Assembly: GCA_902517865.1 (NCBI GenBank)
Contig: CABYDT010000002.1
Location: 62,001 to 126,000, forward strand
DNA length: 64,000 nt
Reading direction: 5' to 3'
Source: an uncultured Pelagibacteraceae bacterium
GTDB taxonomy: Bacteria; Pseudomonadota; Alphaproteobacteria; Pelagibacterales; Pelagibacteraceae
Shown in pieces: positions 56,366-64,000 of this stretch. Under the pieces are notes generated by a model. It had not been told where the DNA came from. It worked only from the letters and a program-made list of their open reading frames with translations, and searched no databases. Both the position numbers and the translations under genes were made by a program. Each line of letters opens with the position of its first letter. Position 1 is the first letter of the stretch.

Positions 56366-58140
56366 ATTATATTCTCCTTATCTTTTTCTTTTTGTTTGTT
56401 TTGTATTTTGTAAAATTGTGATTTGGATATTGAGTGTTCTTCATGTTTCTTCATATCTTCAGTCCAGGAAGTATGACCCTCGTCTATCCAATACTGATAC
56501 GCTAATTCTTTCTTTGGTTTTGCTTTCTCTATTTCATAGTACGTCCACTCCGCATTATCTTCGCTAATACATGCAACGTAGTCTTTCTTATATTTTGCTA
56601 TTGCTTTACCTCTCAACTTCTCAACTGTAACAACCATCAAATGAACACGGCTCAAGGTGCACTGATCCTCTTCATTCTTTTCCGGTCTTCTCATTCTAAT
56701 ACTGCAATTAATCGGTCGCTCTTTCATATTAGAACCTGATGAGGTTCCAGTAGATTTAGTTTCGTGATGGAGGAAGATAATTGTATATCCATCACTTCGT
56801 AAATTAATTAACCATTGCATAAACGGTTTAACCTGAGCACCTTCTTTTTCATCAAGGGACGTTAAGTAAGTTAAGTTATCGAGTATGATAACGGGTTTAT
56901 CATTCCAACGTTCTTCTATTTGTTTAATGTTAGCCTCAAGTCTTTTTTGACCTGACTCAAAGTTAAGTGGATCAATACCACCGTTCATTTGCAAACCTAA
57001 CGTTATTAATTTTATTCTATCTGTATCGATAACGATTTTGCGATCTGAATAACTGGAAATAAATTCACACATACGTTCTTGTAAATCTGTTTCAGTCATC
57101 TCGCCGTCCACTATTAAAACTGGAGTTTTAGATTTGTTATGATTTTGGTATTTTAAGAAATCCAGGCCACTTGCTATGGATAACGTTAAACCCGCAGTAA
57201 ATAAGGTCTTTCCAACGCCTGTCTTGCCATATATCTGTGTGATGCTGCCTTTCTCAATTATTGGATATAATAGATATTCTTTTGGTGGAAATTCCTTTGC
57301 TATGAAATCAGTTAACGACAAAGCAGTGTATGGATCAACCTTATCAACCTTAACTTCGTTAATATAATTAAATATATTTCCAACGATACTTTTATCTACA
57401 TTAATAAATGATCCTAGTTCAGTTATTCCATATGTAGGTTTTTTATTATCGTAACCTTGTTTGATACGTTTAACTTTATCTTTCCTGTTTTTTATTTCTC
57501 CATCATTATTGTCGATGCATAGACGTTCAATAAAGTCTTCCATTTCATCAATACTTAATTTGGAATGACGAACCAAGCAGCCAGCAACACGCATAATATA
57601 ATCGTCTCTTTGACCTGCACCACTTTCAGGATAGTATTTTGATAGATACGTTAATGCACCAATCTTACCGACATTAAACAACAATGATTTATATTCGTTT
57701 TCATCATTTAATTTATATGGTTCAACGTCTTTAATAACTTTCCTACTATCAGCCAGGAACACGCTTTGAGTATTATGCAATACTTCAATTATCTTTTTAC
57801 CTTTACCTGGTGACCTATCTGCCTTGAATGCAAATAACTTTGTGTCTCCATCGTAAGAGTAAAATTGCTGATAACCCTTAACTGTTTTTATAGTTAACGT
57901 ATTATTCGGCAGCAAGCTGCGAAAGTTCCAAGCAGCAGCGTCATCGTAATCTACCGCAATGATATTAGATTCTTTGTGCATGATTCCTGCAGCACGGGCC
58001 ACGGCAAAATCATCATCTGTCCAATCAACGCCTTTCCAATGACCATTCTTTTCATGTGGTTTTTTTGTATCAGGATTAACCGGTACGAATTTAAGATTAT
58101 ACGTTTTATATTTATTTATTTGTTCGAGAAGATTATTCAT
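56362..58140 (-). CDS. primase-helicase replication protein
   Basis: A 592-residue protein. The first 270 residues look like a prim-pol/bifunctional primase domain (FVPVNPDTKKPHEKNG, the acidic IIAVDYDDAAAW near residue 60). The C-terminal half is a RecA-type ATPase: IYGKTGVGKTLFTAG (Walker A, about 304-311), IVDGEMTETD, VIILDNLTYL (Walker B, about 415) and FLHHETKS. The layout matches RepA/AAA_25-type helicases of satellites and phages. The element can thus probably start its own replication. The ATG at 58140 overlaps the upstream gene by 8 bases; one at 58155 is also possible. Confidence 0.82.
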   Translation of the reverse strand: MNNLLEQINKYKTYNLKFVPVNPDTKKPHEKNGHWKGVDWTDDDFAVARAAGIMHKESNIIAVDYDDAAAWNFRSLLPNNTLTIKTVKGYQQFYSYDGDTKLFAFKADRSPGKGKKIIEVLHNTQSVFLADSRKVIKDVEPYKLNDENEYKSLLFNVGKIGALTYLSKYYPESGAGQRDDYIMRVAGCLVRHSKLSIDEMEDFIERLCIDNNDGEIKNRKDKVKRIKQGYDNKKPTYGITELGSFINVDKSIVGNIFNYINEVKVDKVDPYTALSLTDFIAKEFPPKEYLLYPIIEKGSITQIYGKTGVGKTLFTAGLTLSIASGLDFLKYQNHNKSKTPVLIVDGEMTETDLQERMCEFISSYSDRKIVIDTDRIKLITLGLQMNGGIDPLNFESGQKRLEANIKQIEERWNDKPVIILDNLTYLTSLDEKEGAQVKPFMQWLINLRSDGYTIIFLHHETKSTGTSSGSNMKERPINCSIRMRRPEKNEEDQCTLSRVHLMVVTVEKLRGKAIAKYKKDYVACISEDNAEWTYYEIEKAKPKKELAYQYWIDEGHTSWTEDMKKHEEHSISKSQFYKIQNKQKEKDKENII

Positions 58141-58330
58141 CTGAATTCTCCTCAACTTCTTTTTCTAATTTTATTGTACTTTTAATTAGTCTTTCTTTGG
58201 TGTAGCCAGGCGCAACTGCTTGCATCATAGCCAGTGTTTGATCTTCGTCAAACATACCAAACGCAAGTGCTCTAGTGCCATGGGTTGGTATATCGGGTTT
58301 GATTAATACGTTGTAGTATCTTTTTGTCAT
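58133..58330 (-). CDS. small protein at the head of the satellite operon
   Basis: A 65-residue protein, MTKRYYNVLIKPDIPTHGTR at the start, then an acidic C-terminus (LEKEVEENSDE). The ATG at 58330 has a good AGGAG 8 bases upstream; a longer frame to 58366 lacks one. No helix-turn-helix is obvious. Being first after the repeat-rich spacer, it might be a regulator or replication accessory. Confidence 0.65.
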   Translation of the reverse strand: MTKRYYNVLIKPDIPTHGTRALAFGMFDEDQTLAMMQAVAPGYTKERLIKSTIKLEKEVEENSDE

Positions 58331-58366
58331 TAGTTTTCTCCTAAAATTAAATTTAAGAGCGGGCAA

Positions 58367-58822
58367 TAAAGGTGGGTATTATGTTGTTAACTCATATATG
58401 GACGCCACGAATAACACCCGCTCAATGAGATACTTACTAATGATGTAATGAGATATAACAGTTAACAGACCGTTTTACAAATTTATCATTATTAAATATC
58501 TGATTTTATTTTTGAGGAGTGTCTGTTCTGACCTCGCATGGTTTTGAGTTCCAAGAAACTTGATTCAGTTTTAATCTTTTTTGATTTGTTTTGCAAGTGA
58601 ACTCACTAATTTATTTTCAGAGTGATATGTCGAACAGTGTGCGCTAAGTCACTGTTTATTTATGTTTCTTGTTTCATGGCACAAGCAGCAAGGTGCACGG
58701 ATCAGTGATTTAACAGGCCCTCTTTGGCAGCATTTTGAGTCTCATAATATAGAACCCTATATAGATGAGACTATGAGACTATATATATAATTAAAGTCTT
58801 ACCGTCTCATTTACGTAGGTAT
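58367..58822. other. repeat-rich spacer upstream of the satellite operon (possible origin/operators)
   Basis: No gene over about 15 codons is found. GTCTCAT or its complement ATGAGAC occurs four times in 72 bases (58739-58745, 58765-58771, 58773-58779, 58804-58810), with AT-rich stretches between. An inverted repeat AACAGTG-10 bases-CACTGTT lies at 58633-58656, and AATGAGATA occurs twice around 58424-58455. Iterons for the replication protein, or operators for phage-dependent induction, are the likely meanings. Confidence 0.55.
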
Positions 58823-59809
58823 TTACTTTTGAGACCTCAATTTATTAGACAAATGTTTAGCTGATATGTTTGCATATTTTTTAACCATCTCAGCTGATGA
58901 CCACCCACCCTGTGCCATTAGTTCAACTGTACTCCAACCAGACTCAGCCAGGAATGTAGCCCCTGAATGTCGAATATCATGAAATCGAAAGTTACTAATA
59001 TTGGCCCTTTTAACTGCCCTTCTAAATTCCTTATCAATTATAGATATGGATATTTTAGGGAATATGCTGCCATCAATATTTCTAGGTAGATTTCTAATTA
59101 TCTCACAAGCTCTAACAGATAAACCAATACGTCTCTTTTTATTATTCTTAGTTACCATTAGCTGCGCTGTACCATCATTTAAATTACAGTCATTTATAGA
59201 TAAGTTAAGAACCTCACCTCTTCTGCATATAGTTTCAAATGCAAGTTCAACAATATACTTTAAATAGTACAAACTACTTTTTGAACATTCATGCAGTAAT
59301 CTTTTATATTCATCTGCTGTAAGTACCCTGTCTCTATGTTCTGGGTCTCTAGGTAATGATACAAGTTTAACTGGGTTGTTATTGATTGGAATACCCAACT
59401 CACGTTGTCCAATATTAAATACTCTACCAAGTAGCAGCAACTTCTTGCGTACAGTGGCAGGTGCATTATCTTTTGCTAATTCATTTTTTAATTTAGCAAT
59501 CTTAACTGGTGTTATTTGTGCTAGTGGTAGCTTAGCAATATCCAATCGACACATTGAGTCTATTTCATAAGTAAAGTTCTTTAGACGTCTAGAACTATCC
59601 TTAGTGTGATCGTAGTATAACTTGAGTAAATCTCTCAAGGTAATAGAAAACAATTTATCTCTATCTTGATATGATCCAGTCTCTAACTCAGTTAACGTTT
59701 TATGCCCCCAGGCGATGGCGCTGCTTTTTTTATGAAACGACTTTTGTAAACGGCTGCCTTTGTATCTCAAGCAACATTGATACAGGTTACCTCTTTTTCT
59801 AACATACAT
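58823..59809 (-). CDS. int: tyrosine-family site-specific integrase
   Basis: A 328-residue recombinase. The N-terminus MYVRKRGNLYQCCLRYKG is an arm-binding-type beta fold, then a SAM-like core-binding domain. Catalytic residues are Arg in ICRRGEVLNL (about 195), His-x-x-Arg in HDIRHSGATF (about 277-280), Trp in GGWSSAEM and the nucleophile Tyr in MVKKYANIS (about 311). The ATG at 59809 with AAGGAAA upstream is preferred to one at 59836. It lies next to the right repeat, as usual for tRNA integrases. Confidence 0.92.
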   Translation of the reverse strand: MYVRKRGNLYQCCLRYKGSRLQKSFHKKSSAIAWGHKTLTELETGSYQDRDKLFSITLRDLLKLYYDHTKDSSRRLKNFTYEIDSMCRLDIAKLPLAQITPVKIAKLKNELAKDNAPATVRKKLLLLGRVFNIGQRELGIPINNNPVKLVSLPRDPEHRDRVLTADEYKRLLHECSKSSLYYLKYIVELAFETICRRGEVLNLSINDCNLNDGTAQLMVTKNNKKRRIGLSVRACEIIRNLPRNIDGSIFPKISISIIDKEFRRAVKRANISNFRFHDIRHSGATFLAESGWSTVELMAQGGWSSAEMVKKYANISAKHLSNKLRSQK

Positions 59810-59926
59810 AACTTTTTCCTTTCTATTGACGCCCACACGACGTCCAGCTGTATTGTTAGAATGTTAATGTTTGATAAAAGCTAGAAAAGACGGGACAAAA
59901 ACGACAGAACACTTTGCAGGTTTCTC
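59810..59926. promoter_or_regulatory. integrase arm-site region at the right end
   Basis: Contains TTGACGCCCA (59826-59835) and GACGTCCA (59839-59846), and TTAGAATGTTA (59856-59866), the exact inverse of the left-end element. Their symmetric position 49 and 60 bases inside the two repeats suggests binding sites for the integrase N-terminus or an excisionase. Confidence 0.5.
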
Positions 59927-59975
59927 CACTTTCCAAGCGTGCGCCTTAAACCACTCGGCCATCTCTCCATCATCT
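59927..59975 (-). repeat. right attachment repeat: displaced native 5' half of tRNA-Ser
   Basis: The 5' half of tRNA-Ser with A28 and U in the D loop, and the last codons of the glycosyltransferase gene that flanked the tRNA before insertion (stop codon one base from the tRNA 5' end). It is not a functional tRNA. Confidence 0.9.
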
Positions 59976-60863
59976 AAATAACCTCAATATTGATCTAAAA
60001 TAAAATTTAGTTTTAAGTGCTAAAATTTTACTTTTGCTTTCTCCCTTATATTCTGAAATACTTTTACTAAACAAGTTATCTTTTTTATATTTGCACAAAT
60101 ATCTACCAGATAATTTCATTTTTTCTTTTCTATAAAAATAATTATTAGTAGCATGAATAGTAAAACAGCCAGGATGTAAATTGTTCTTTATTTTTGGAAT
60201 AACGGTCGCAGTATATCGGTCCATGTTTAGTCCATGCCAACCAGTAGCAGACATTTCAGTAATTCCATAAAAAGTTCTAAAATTTTTACCTTTCCATTTA
60301 AATTTCCACCACTTGGTTTTGATGAAATTTTTAAAGTCCTTTTGATCATATATCCAAAGACAATAATATGGAAATCCCACAATAAAATACTTAGTATTTT
60401 TAAAATCTATATATTCTTTTAGTTTATTCTGTAAGTGAAATGAATAATAATCTTTGATACCCTTTTCTAATACTAGAAAGCCAACATTTAACTTCTGATT
60501 TTTAAGAACTGAATTATATTTTAACCAATAATTAAAATTGTTTTTATTAAATAAAATATCATACTCTATATACATAAAAAAATTGTATTTATTTTTTTGC
60601 TGCTCCATTACATCTCTAACAGCCCAAGTTAAATAGCCTTTGCTAAGTTGATCTTTAGACAAGTTATGATGAACTAATTTACAATTTAATTTTTTATTTT
60701 TAAGAAAAGAGTCATGACAATGCACATAGATATCTTTTTTGATTGGTAATGTTTGAAGTGAATTTAGACTTTTCTTTAAAAAAAATAATTTTGTTTTATT
60801 AAGTGGCTTAATTTTTTCGTCAGGTTTCTCATTAAAAAAGGGAATGTGAATAGAAATTTTCAT
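59970..60863 (-). CDS. glycosyltransferase-like protein
   Basis: A 297-residue protein. It starts MKISIHIPFFNE, a GT-A type N-terminus, has KKDIYVHCHDS, FMYIEYDILFNKNNFNYWL with an Asp-containing DxD-like position, and GWHGLNMDRYTATVIPK. It resembles putative glycosyltransferases of unassigned family. The stop codon lies inside the attachment repeat, so its last codons belong to the repeat. Before insertion it was one base upstream of tRNA-Ser. Confidence 0.7.
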   Translation of the reverse strand: MKISIHIPFFNEKPDEKIKPLNKTKLFFLKKSLNSLQTLPIKKDIYVHCHDSFLKNKKLNCKLVHHNLSKDQLSKGYLTWAVRDVMEQQKNKYNFFMYIEYDILFNKNNFNYWLKYNSVLKNQKLNVGFLVLEKGIKDYYSFHLQNKLKEYIDFKNTKYFIVGFPYYCLWIYDQKDFKNFIKTKWWKFKWKGKNFRTFYGITEMSATGWHGLNMDRYTATVIPKIKNNLHPGCFTIHATNNYFYRKEKMKLSGRYLCKYKKDNLFSKSISEYKGESKSKILALKTKFYFRSILRLFR

Positions 60864-60946
60864 TTCGGATCTTATATTATAAATATATAACCAAATATAT
60901 GATTATATTAATTGATAAAATTAGCGAAAAATATTATTAAAAATTG

Positions 60947-61912
60947 ATGAAAATATTTATTACAGGAGGCGCTGGTTTTATTGGGTCACATATATGTGAA
61001 AAACTATATGAGAGTATACCAAAATCAAAACTTTTAATTTTAGATAAATTGACATATGCAGCTAATAAAAGTTTTTTGTCAAAAATTTTAATAGATAAAA
61101 AAAGAGTTAAATTTTTACAGGCCGATATTATAAATAGTAATAAGTATACAAATCTCATAAAAAATTTTGATTTGGCAATAAACGTTGCTGCCGAAAGTCA
61201 TGTGGATAGATCTTTTACAAACTCAACATTATTTACAAAGACAAATACTTTTGGAGCGCATATTTTTTTTCAAAATTGTTTAAACGCAAAAGTTAAAAAA
61301 ATTATTCATGTAAGTACAGATGAAGTTTACGGTGAAAAATTATCCGGAAGTTTTAAGGAAAATGATAAACTGAATCCAACAAATCCTTACTCTGCTTCCA
61401 AAGCGGCTGCAGAAATAATAATAAATTCTTACAAGTATCACCTTAAATCAAATATTTTAATTGTTCGAGGAAATAACATTTTTGGCAATCGACAATACCC
61501 CGAAAAGTTAATTCCTTCGTGTATTTATAACGTATTAAAAAACAAGCCAATTAAACTTCATGGAAATGGTAAAAATATAAGGTGTTACTTGTCTGTTTAT
61601 GATTTTGCTGATGCGATTTATTTACTAATTAAAAAAAATAAGATTGGAACCTACAATATTGGTAATAATAAATATTTTAAAAATATAGAAATTGCAAAGT
61701 TAATTTGTAAAGCTTTAAATGTTAACCCAAGAAAATACATTAAATTTGTCAAAGATAGGCCCTTTAATGACAAAAGATATTCCATTAATATTTCTAAAAT
61801 AAAAAGTATAGGTTGGAAACCTAAAAGAGATTTAAGAAATGAGATAGAAAATATTATTAGTTGGTATTCAAAAAATTATAAAATCTTCAAGCTTAAGATA
61901 TCCAATCTTTAA
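60947..61912 (+). CDS. rfbB: dTDP-glucose 4,6-dehydratase
   Basis: A 321-residue SDR. FITGGAGFIGSHICEKL (intact GxxGxxG), DKLTYAANKSFLSK, AAESHVDRSF, HVSTDEVYGE (Thr-Asp-Glu), NPYSASKAAAEI (Tyr-x-x-x-Lys) and RGNNIFGNRQYPEKLIP follow the RmlB pattern. It makes dTDP-4-keto-6-deoxyglucose for rhamnose and related sugars. The ATG at 60947 is chosen; a TTG one codon earlier is also in frame. It ends with a 20-base overlap with the convergent GT17 gene. Confidence 0.9.
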   Translation: MKIFITGGAGFIGSHICEKLYESIPKSKLLILDKLTYAANKSFLSKILIDKKRVKFLQADIINSNKYTNLIKNFDLAINVAAESHVDRSFTNSTLFTKTNTFGAHIFFQNCLNAKVKKIIHVSTDEVYGEKLSGSFKENDKLNPTNPYSASKAAAEIIINSYKYHLKSNILIVRGNNIFGNRQYPEKLIPSCIYNVLKNKPIKLHGNGKNIRCYLSVYDFADAIYLLIKKNKIGTYNIGNNKYFKNIEIAKLICKALNVNPRKYIKFVKDRPFNDKRYSINISKIKSIGWKPKRDLRNEIENIISWYSKNYKIFKLKISNL

Positions 61913-62705
61913 ATATATTTTTATTATGTAAAATATACTCTGGTAAATATGTATTGTTCATTGGAATTTTTTTAAATTTCTTGTCCCTCTCATATAAATC
62001 TTCAAGATTATTAATTTTATTCTTTATTTGCTCAATATTTTTATATTTATCTAAATTAAATTCTTGATGAGGAGATGAACTAATTTTATTAGCTATTTCC
62101 TCAGCAGTCATCAAATAGGAAAAATGCCAACCGCCTTGATCAATCTTAAAACTTTTTTTAAATTTATCAAAACGCCAAAACGGTAAAAAAGAATTTTTAA
62201 GAACAACGCTTCGTAATTTCTTGAAACTTTTCAAATTTTTCTTTAATATAACTCTACTTCCTTCCCAGTGATTTTCATATGAAGTAAGAATATTTAATCT
62301 ATAATAATATAAATATTGTAAAAATATTCCTACATATCCATCCTTTAATTTATTTTTATAATGTTCACTAAAACATGATAGGTTAGGAATTTCATCAGCA
62401 TCGGAAAAAATTATAATATCATTGTCATTTGCTTTTGATAGTCCTTTTAATAGAAAATCTCTTTGGTAATCTTGTCTCTGCCAACCTGAAAAATTTTTAG
62501 GAAAATTATCTAATTTAAGATATATTATTTTATTTTTGAATTCCTCAACTGCATCAATATCAAATTTATAATTTTTTCTCCTCCCCATATGATCTTCTCC
62601 GGACTCACATATAACAAAGAAATCAACGTAGTTATTTAAGGTATTTAACCTTATTTTAGTAAGCAAATTTTCATTATTAAAAATAAAACAATCAAATATT
62701 TTCAT
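61893..62705 (-). CDS. glycosyltransferase family 17 protein
   Basis: A 270-residue protein that begins [20 protein letters not shown] and has FFVICESGEDHMGRRKNY, IIIFSDADEIPNLSCF with a DAD metal motif, and GGWHFSYLMTAEEIANKI. These are the signatures of GT17 (beta-1,4-N-acetylglucosaminyltransferase-like) proteins. It likely adds a sugar to LPS or capsule. It shares bases with the lepA stop. Confidence 0.85.
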   Translation of the reverse strand: MKIFDCFIFNNENLLTKIRLNTLNNYVDFFVICESGEDHMGRRKNYKFDIDAVEEFKNKIIYLKLDNFPKNFSGWQRQDYQRDFLLKGLSKANDNDIIIFSDADEIPNLSCFSEHYKNKLKDGYVGIFLQYLYYYRLNILTSYENHWEGSRVILKKNLKSFKKLRSVVLKNSFLPFWRFDKFKKSFKIDQGGWHFSYLMTAEEIANKISSSPHQEFNLDKYKNIEQIKNKINNLEDLYERDKKFKKIPMNNTYLPEYILHNKNIFKDWIS

Positions 62706-64000
62706 TAACTATCTTTATTGATTTTTAACACGCCAATAAAAGCTTCCTGGGGAATTTCAACACTTCCAAATTGCTTCATTCTAGCTTTACCTTTTTTTTG
62801 TTTATCTAAAAGCTTTCTTTTTCTGTCTCTGGCACCCCCACCATGAATTTTGGTAAGTACATCTTTTTTATAGCCTTTTATAGTTTCCCTAGCTACAATT
62901 TTTCCTCCAAGAGCGGCTTGAATTGGTATTTGAAATTGATGTCTTGGTATTAAATCTTTTAATTTTTCACAAACTAATCGACCTTGTTTTGCTGCAAAAT
63001 CTTTATGAATAATCATAGACAAGGCATCTACTGGTTCTGAATTAACTAGTATACTTAACTTTGTTAAATTTCCTGGTTGATAACCTAAAAGTTCATAATC
63101 AAAACTGGCATAACCGCTTGATATTGATTTAATCCTGTCGTAAAAATCAAAAACAACTTCATTTAAAGGCATTTCATATTTTAATACCGCGCGCGATCCT
63201 GAGTAGCTTAAGTTTTTTTGAATACCTCTTTTTTCTTCACATAGCTTTATTATCGAGCCTAAATACTCGTCCGGGGTAATCAATGTTGCACTAATCCAAG
63301 GTTCATTTATCTCTTTTATTAAATTTGGTTCAGGCATATTGGAAGGATTTTGTAAATCAATTGTCTCTCCGTCATTTTTTTCTAGTTTGTAAACTACTCC
63401 AGGTGTAGTTGTGATTAAATTAATACCATACTCTCTGCTTAATCTTTGTACTACAATTTCAAGATGTAATAAGCCCAAAAACCCACATCTAAATCCCAAT
63501 CCTAATGCTGAAGAATTTTCAGGTTCATAAGAGATAGATGAGTCATTTAGTTTTAATTTTGCGATACTATCCTTTAATAAACTATATTCAGAACTATCTA
63601 CCGGAAACAAACCACAAAATACAACAGGTTTACTAGGCTTAAATCCAGGTAACGGCTTATCAGTTGGGAGTTTTGCGTGAGTAATTGTATCTCCAACTTT
63701 TGTGTCTGAGAGATCTTTAATACCAGTTACTATAAAACCAATTTCACCCGGGCCAATTTCATCACAATCTACAGGCTTTGGTGTAAAAAATCCTACTTTT
63801 TCTACTTGGTATTTTGATCCAGAAGACATCATCATAATTTGATCATTTCTTTTTATTTTACCATCTATCACACGTACTAAAGTAACAACACCAAGGTAAC
63901 TATCATACCAACTATCAACTAATAAAGCTGATAATTTATTTTCTAAAATTCCTGAAGGAGATGGAAGTTTATTAATTATAGTAGATAAAATTTTATCAAC
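62705..64000 (-). CDS. lepA: elongation factor 4 (LepA), C-terminal part
   Basis: The 3' 431 codons of a minus-strand gene that runs out of the window at 64000; the GTP-binding domain is missing here. Seen are [18 protein letters not shown] (domain II, translated by hand from bases 64000-63872), [34 protein letters not shown], the C-terminal LepA domain with [17 protein letters not shown], and [19 protein letters not shown]. LepA acts on ribosomes during stalled or stressed translation. A GTG at 63871 is not the start. Confidence 0.95.
   Translation of the reverse strand, partial: VDKILSTIINKLPSPSGILENKLSALLVDSWYDSYLGVVTLVRVIDGKIKRNDQIMMMSSGSKYQVEKVGFFTPKPVDCDEIGPGEIGFIVTGIKDLSDTKVGDTITHAKLPTDKPLPGFKPSKPVVFCGLFPVDSSEYSLLKDSIAKLKLNDSSISYEPENSSALGLGFRCGFLGLLHLEIVVQRLSREYGINLITTTPGVVYKLEKNDGETIDLQNPSNMPEPNLIKEINEPWISATLITPDEYLGSIIKLCEEKRGIQKNLSYSGSRAVLKYEMPLNEVVFDFYDRIKSISSGYASFDYELLGYQPGNLTKLSILVNSEPVDALSMIIHKDFAAKQGRLVCEKLKDLIPRHQFQIPIQAALGGKIVARETIKGYKKDVLTKIHGGGARDRKRKLLDKQKKGKARMKQFGSVEIPQEAFIGVLKINKDS

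Larger units (their letters stand above)
54558..59975. mobile_element. integrated phage-satellite-like element in tRNA-Ser
   Basis: A 5.4-kb unit bounded by 49-base direct repeats (54558-54606 and 59927-59975, 47 of 49 the same). Gene order from right to left, all on the minus strand: tyrosine integrase; a 490-base spacer full of repeats; a 65-residue protein; primase-helicase; 129- and 124-residue unknowns; terminase-small-subunit-like protein; a coiled-coil protein. From the 65-residue gene on, neighbours overlap by 1 to 23 bases. No capsid, tail, portal, large terminase or lysis gene is present. The base composition is visibly less AT-rich than the surroundings. The set fits phage satellites (PICIs, VEIMEs) rather than a broken prophage. 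Confidence 0.85.

Noticed and set aside
53983-60863. The element as a complete small prophage or a plasmid
   Set aside because: No virion, lysis, partition or mobilisation genes, while integrase, TerS and replication module fit a satellite better.
63869-63871. GTG as start of lepA
   Set aside because: The frame continues without stop to base 64000 and encodes conserved LepA domain II, so the gene is only cut by the window.

Overview
The window looks like a piece of a streamlined, very AT-rich alphaproteobacterial chromosome, most probably SAR11 / Pelagibacterales. This rests on the base composition, spacers of a few bases, frequent overlaps of neighbouring genes, and a set of alphaproteobacterial families (DUF2093, DUF2948, a BamF-type DUF3035 lipoprotein, a TIGR01459 HAD protein, the murA-DUF2948-hisD-infA order). 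The tRNA-His also has A73 and no encoded G-1, a known alphaproteobacterial peculiarity. The taxon is an inference; there is no rRNA here to settle it.

Layout. 1-6784: rsmE start, a HAD hydrolase, ubiA, and a lipid A/Kdo block (msbA-like, waaA, lpxK, lpxL-like). 6785-18479: housekeeping genes (M23 peptidase, DUF2093, xseA, purD, tadA, rluB, rsmD, pgi, BamF-like lipoprotein, lspA, ileS, ribF, HAD-IIA). 18602-20690: groES-groEL with a heat-shock-type promoter and a terminator. 20737-30343: a long minus-strand run holding small genes, dcd, murA, hisD, infA, tRNA-Phe, a methyltransferase, a candidate His-rich leader peptide, tRNA-His, hisS, hisZ and hisG. 30377-31113: a cold-shock protein, a lipoprotein and tRNA-Thr.

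31118-40868 is a catabolic island. A five-gene minus-strand operon (monooxygenase-like ABM protein, aldehyde dehydrogenase, GntR/UTRA regulator, SDR, 3-hydroxyacid dehydrogenase) faces a plus-strand operon (formamidase-like amidase, tripartite TctC/B/A transporter, second aldehyde dehydrogenase). They share a spacer with a strong promoter and a 20-bp palindrome, a likely GntR operator. 41533-46906 holds pyruvate dehydrogenase E1 (with an unusual N-terminal lipoyl domain), E2 and a serine hydrolase.

46891-62705 is a surface-glycan region with glycosyltransferases, methyltransferases, sugar-nucleotide dehydratases and a nucleotidyltransferase. It is interrupted by a 5.4-kb integrated element (54558-59975) in a tRNA-Ser(GGA) gene. 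The element has a tyrosine integrase, a primase-helicase, a terminase-small-subunit-like protein and four small unknown proteins, but no capsid, tail or large terminase gene. It reads as a phage satellite (PICI/VEIME-like). The 49-bp repeats at its ends show that it replaced the 5' half of the tRNA, not the usual 3' end. The displaced native 5' half survives at the right end and pairs better with the remaining 3' half. The window closes with rfbB, a GT17 glycosyltransferase and the 3' part of lepA.
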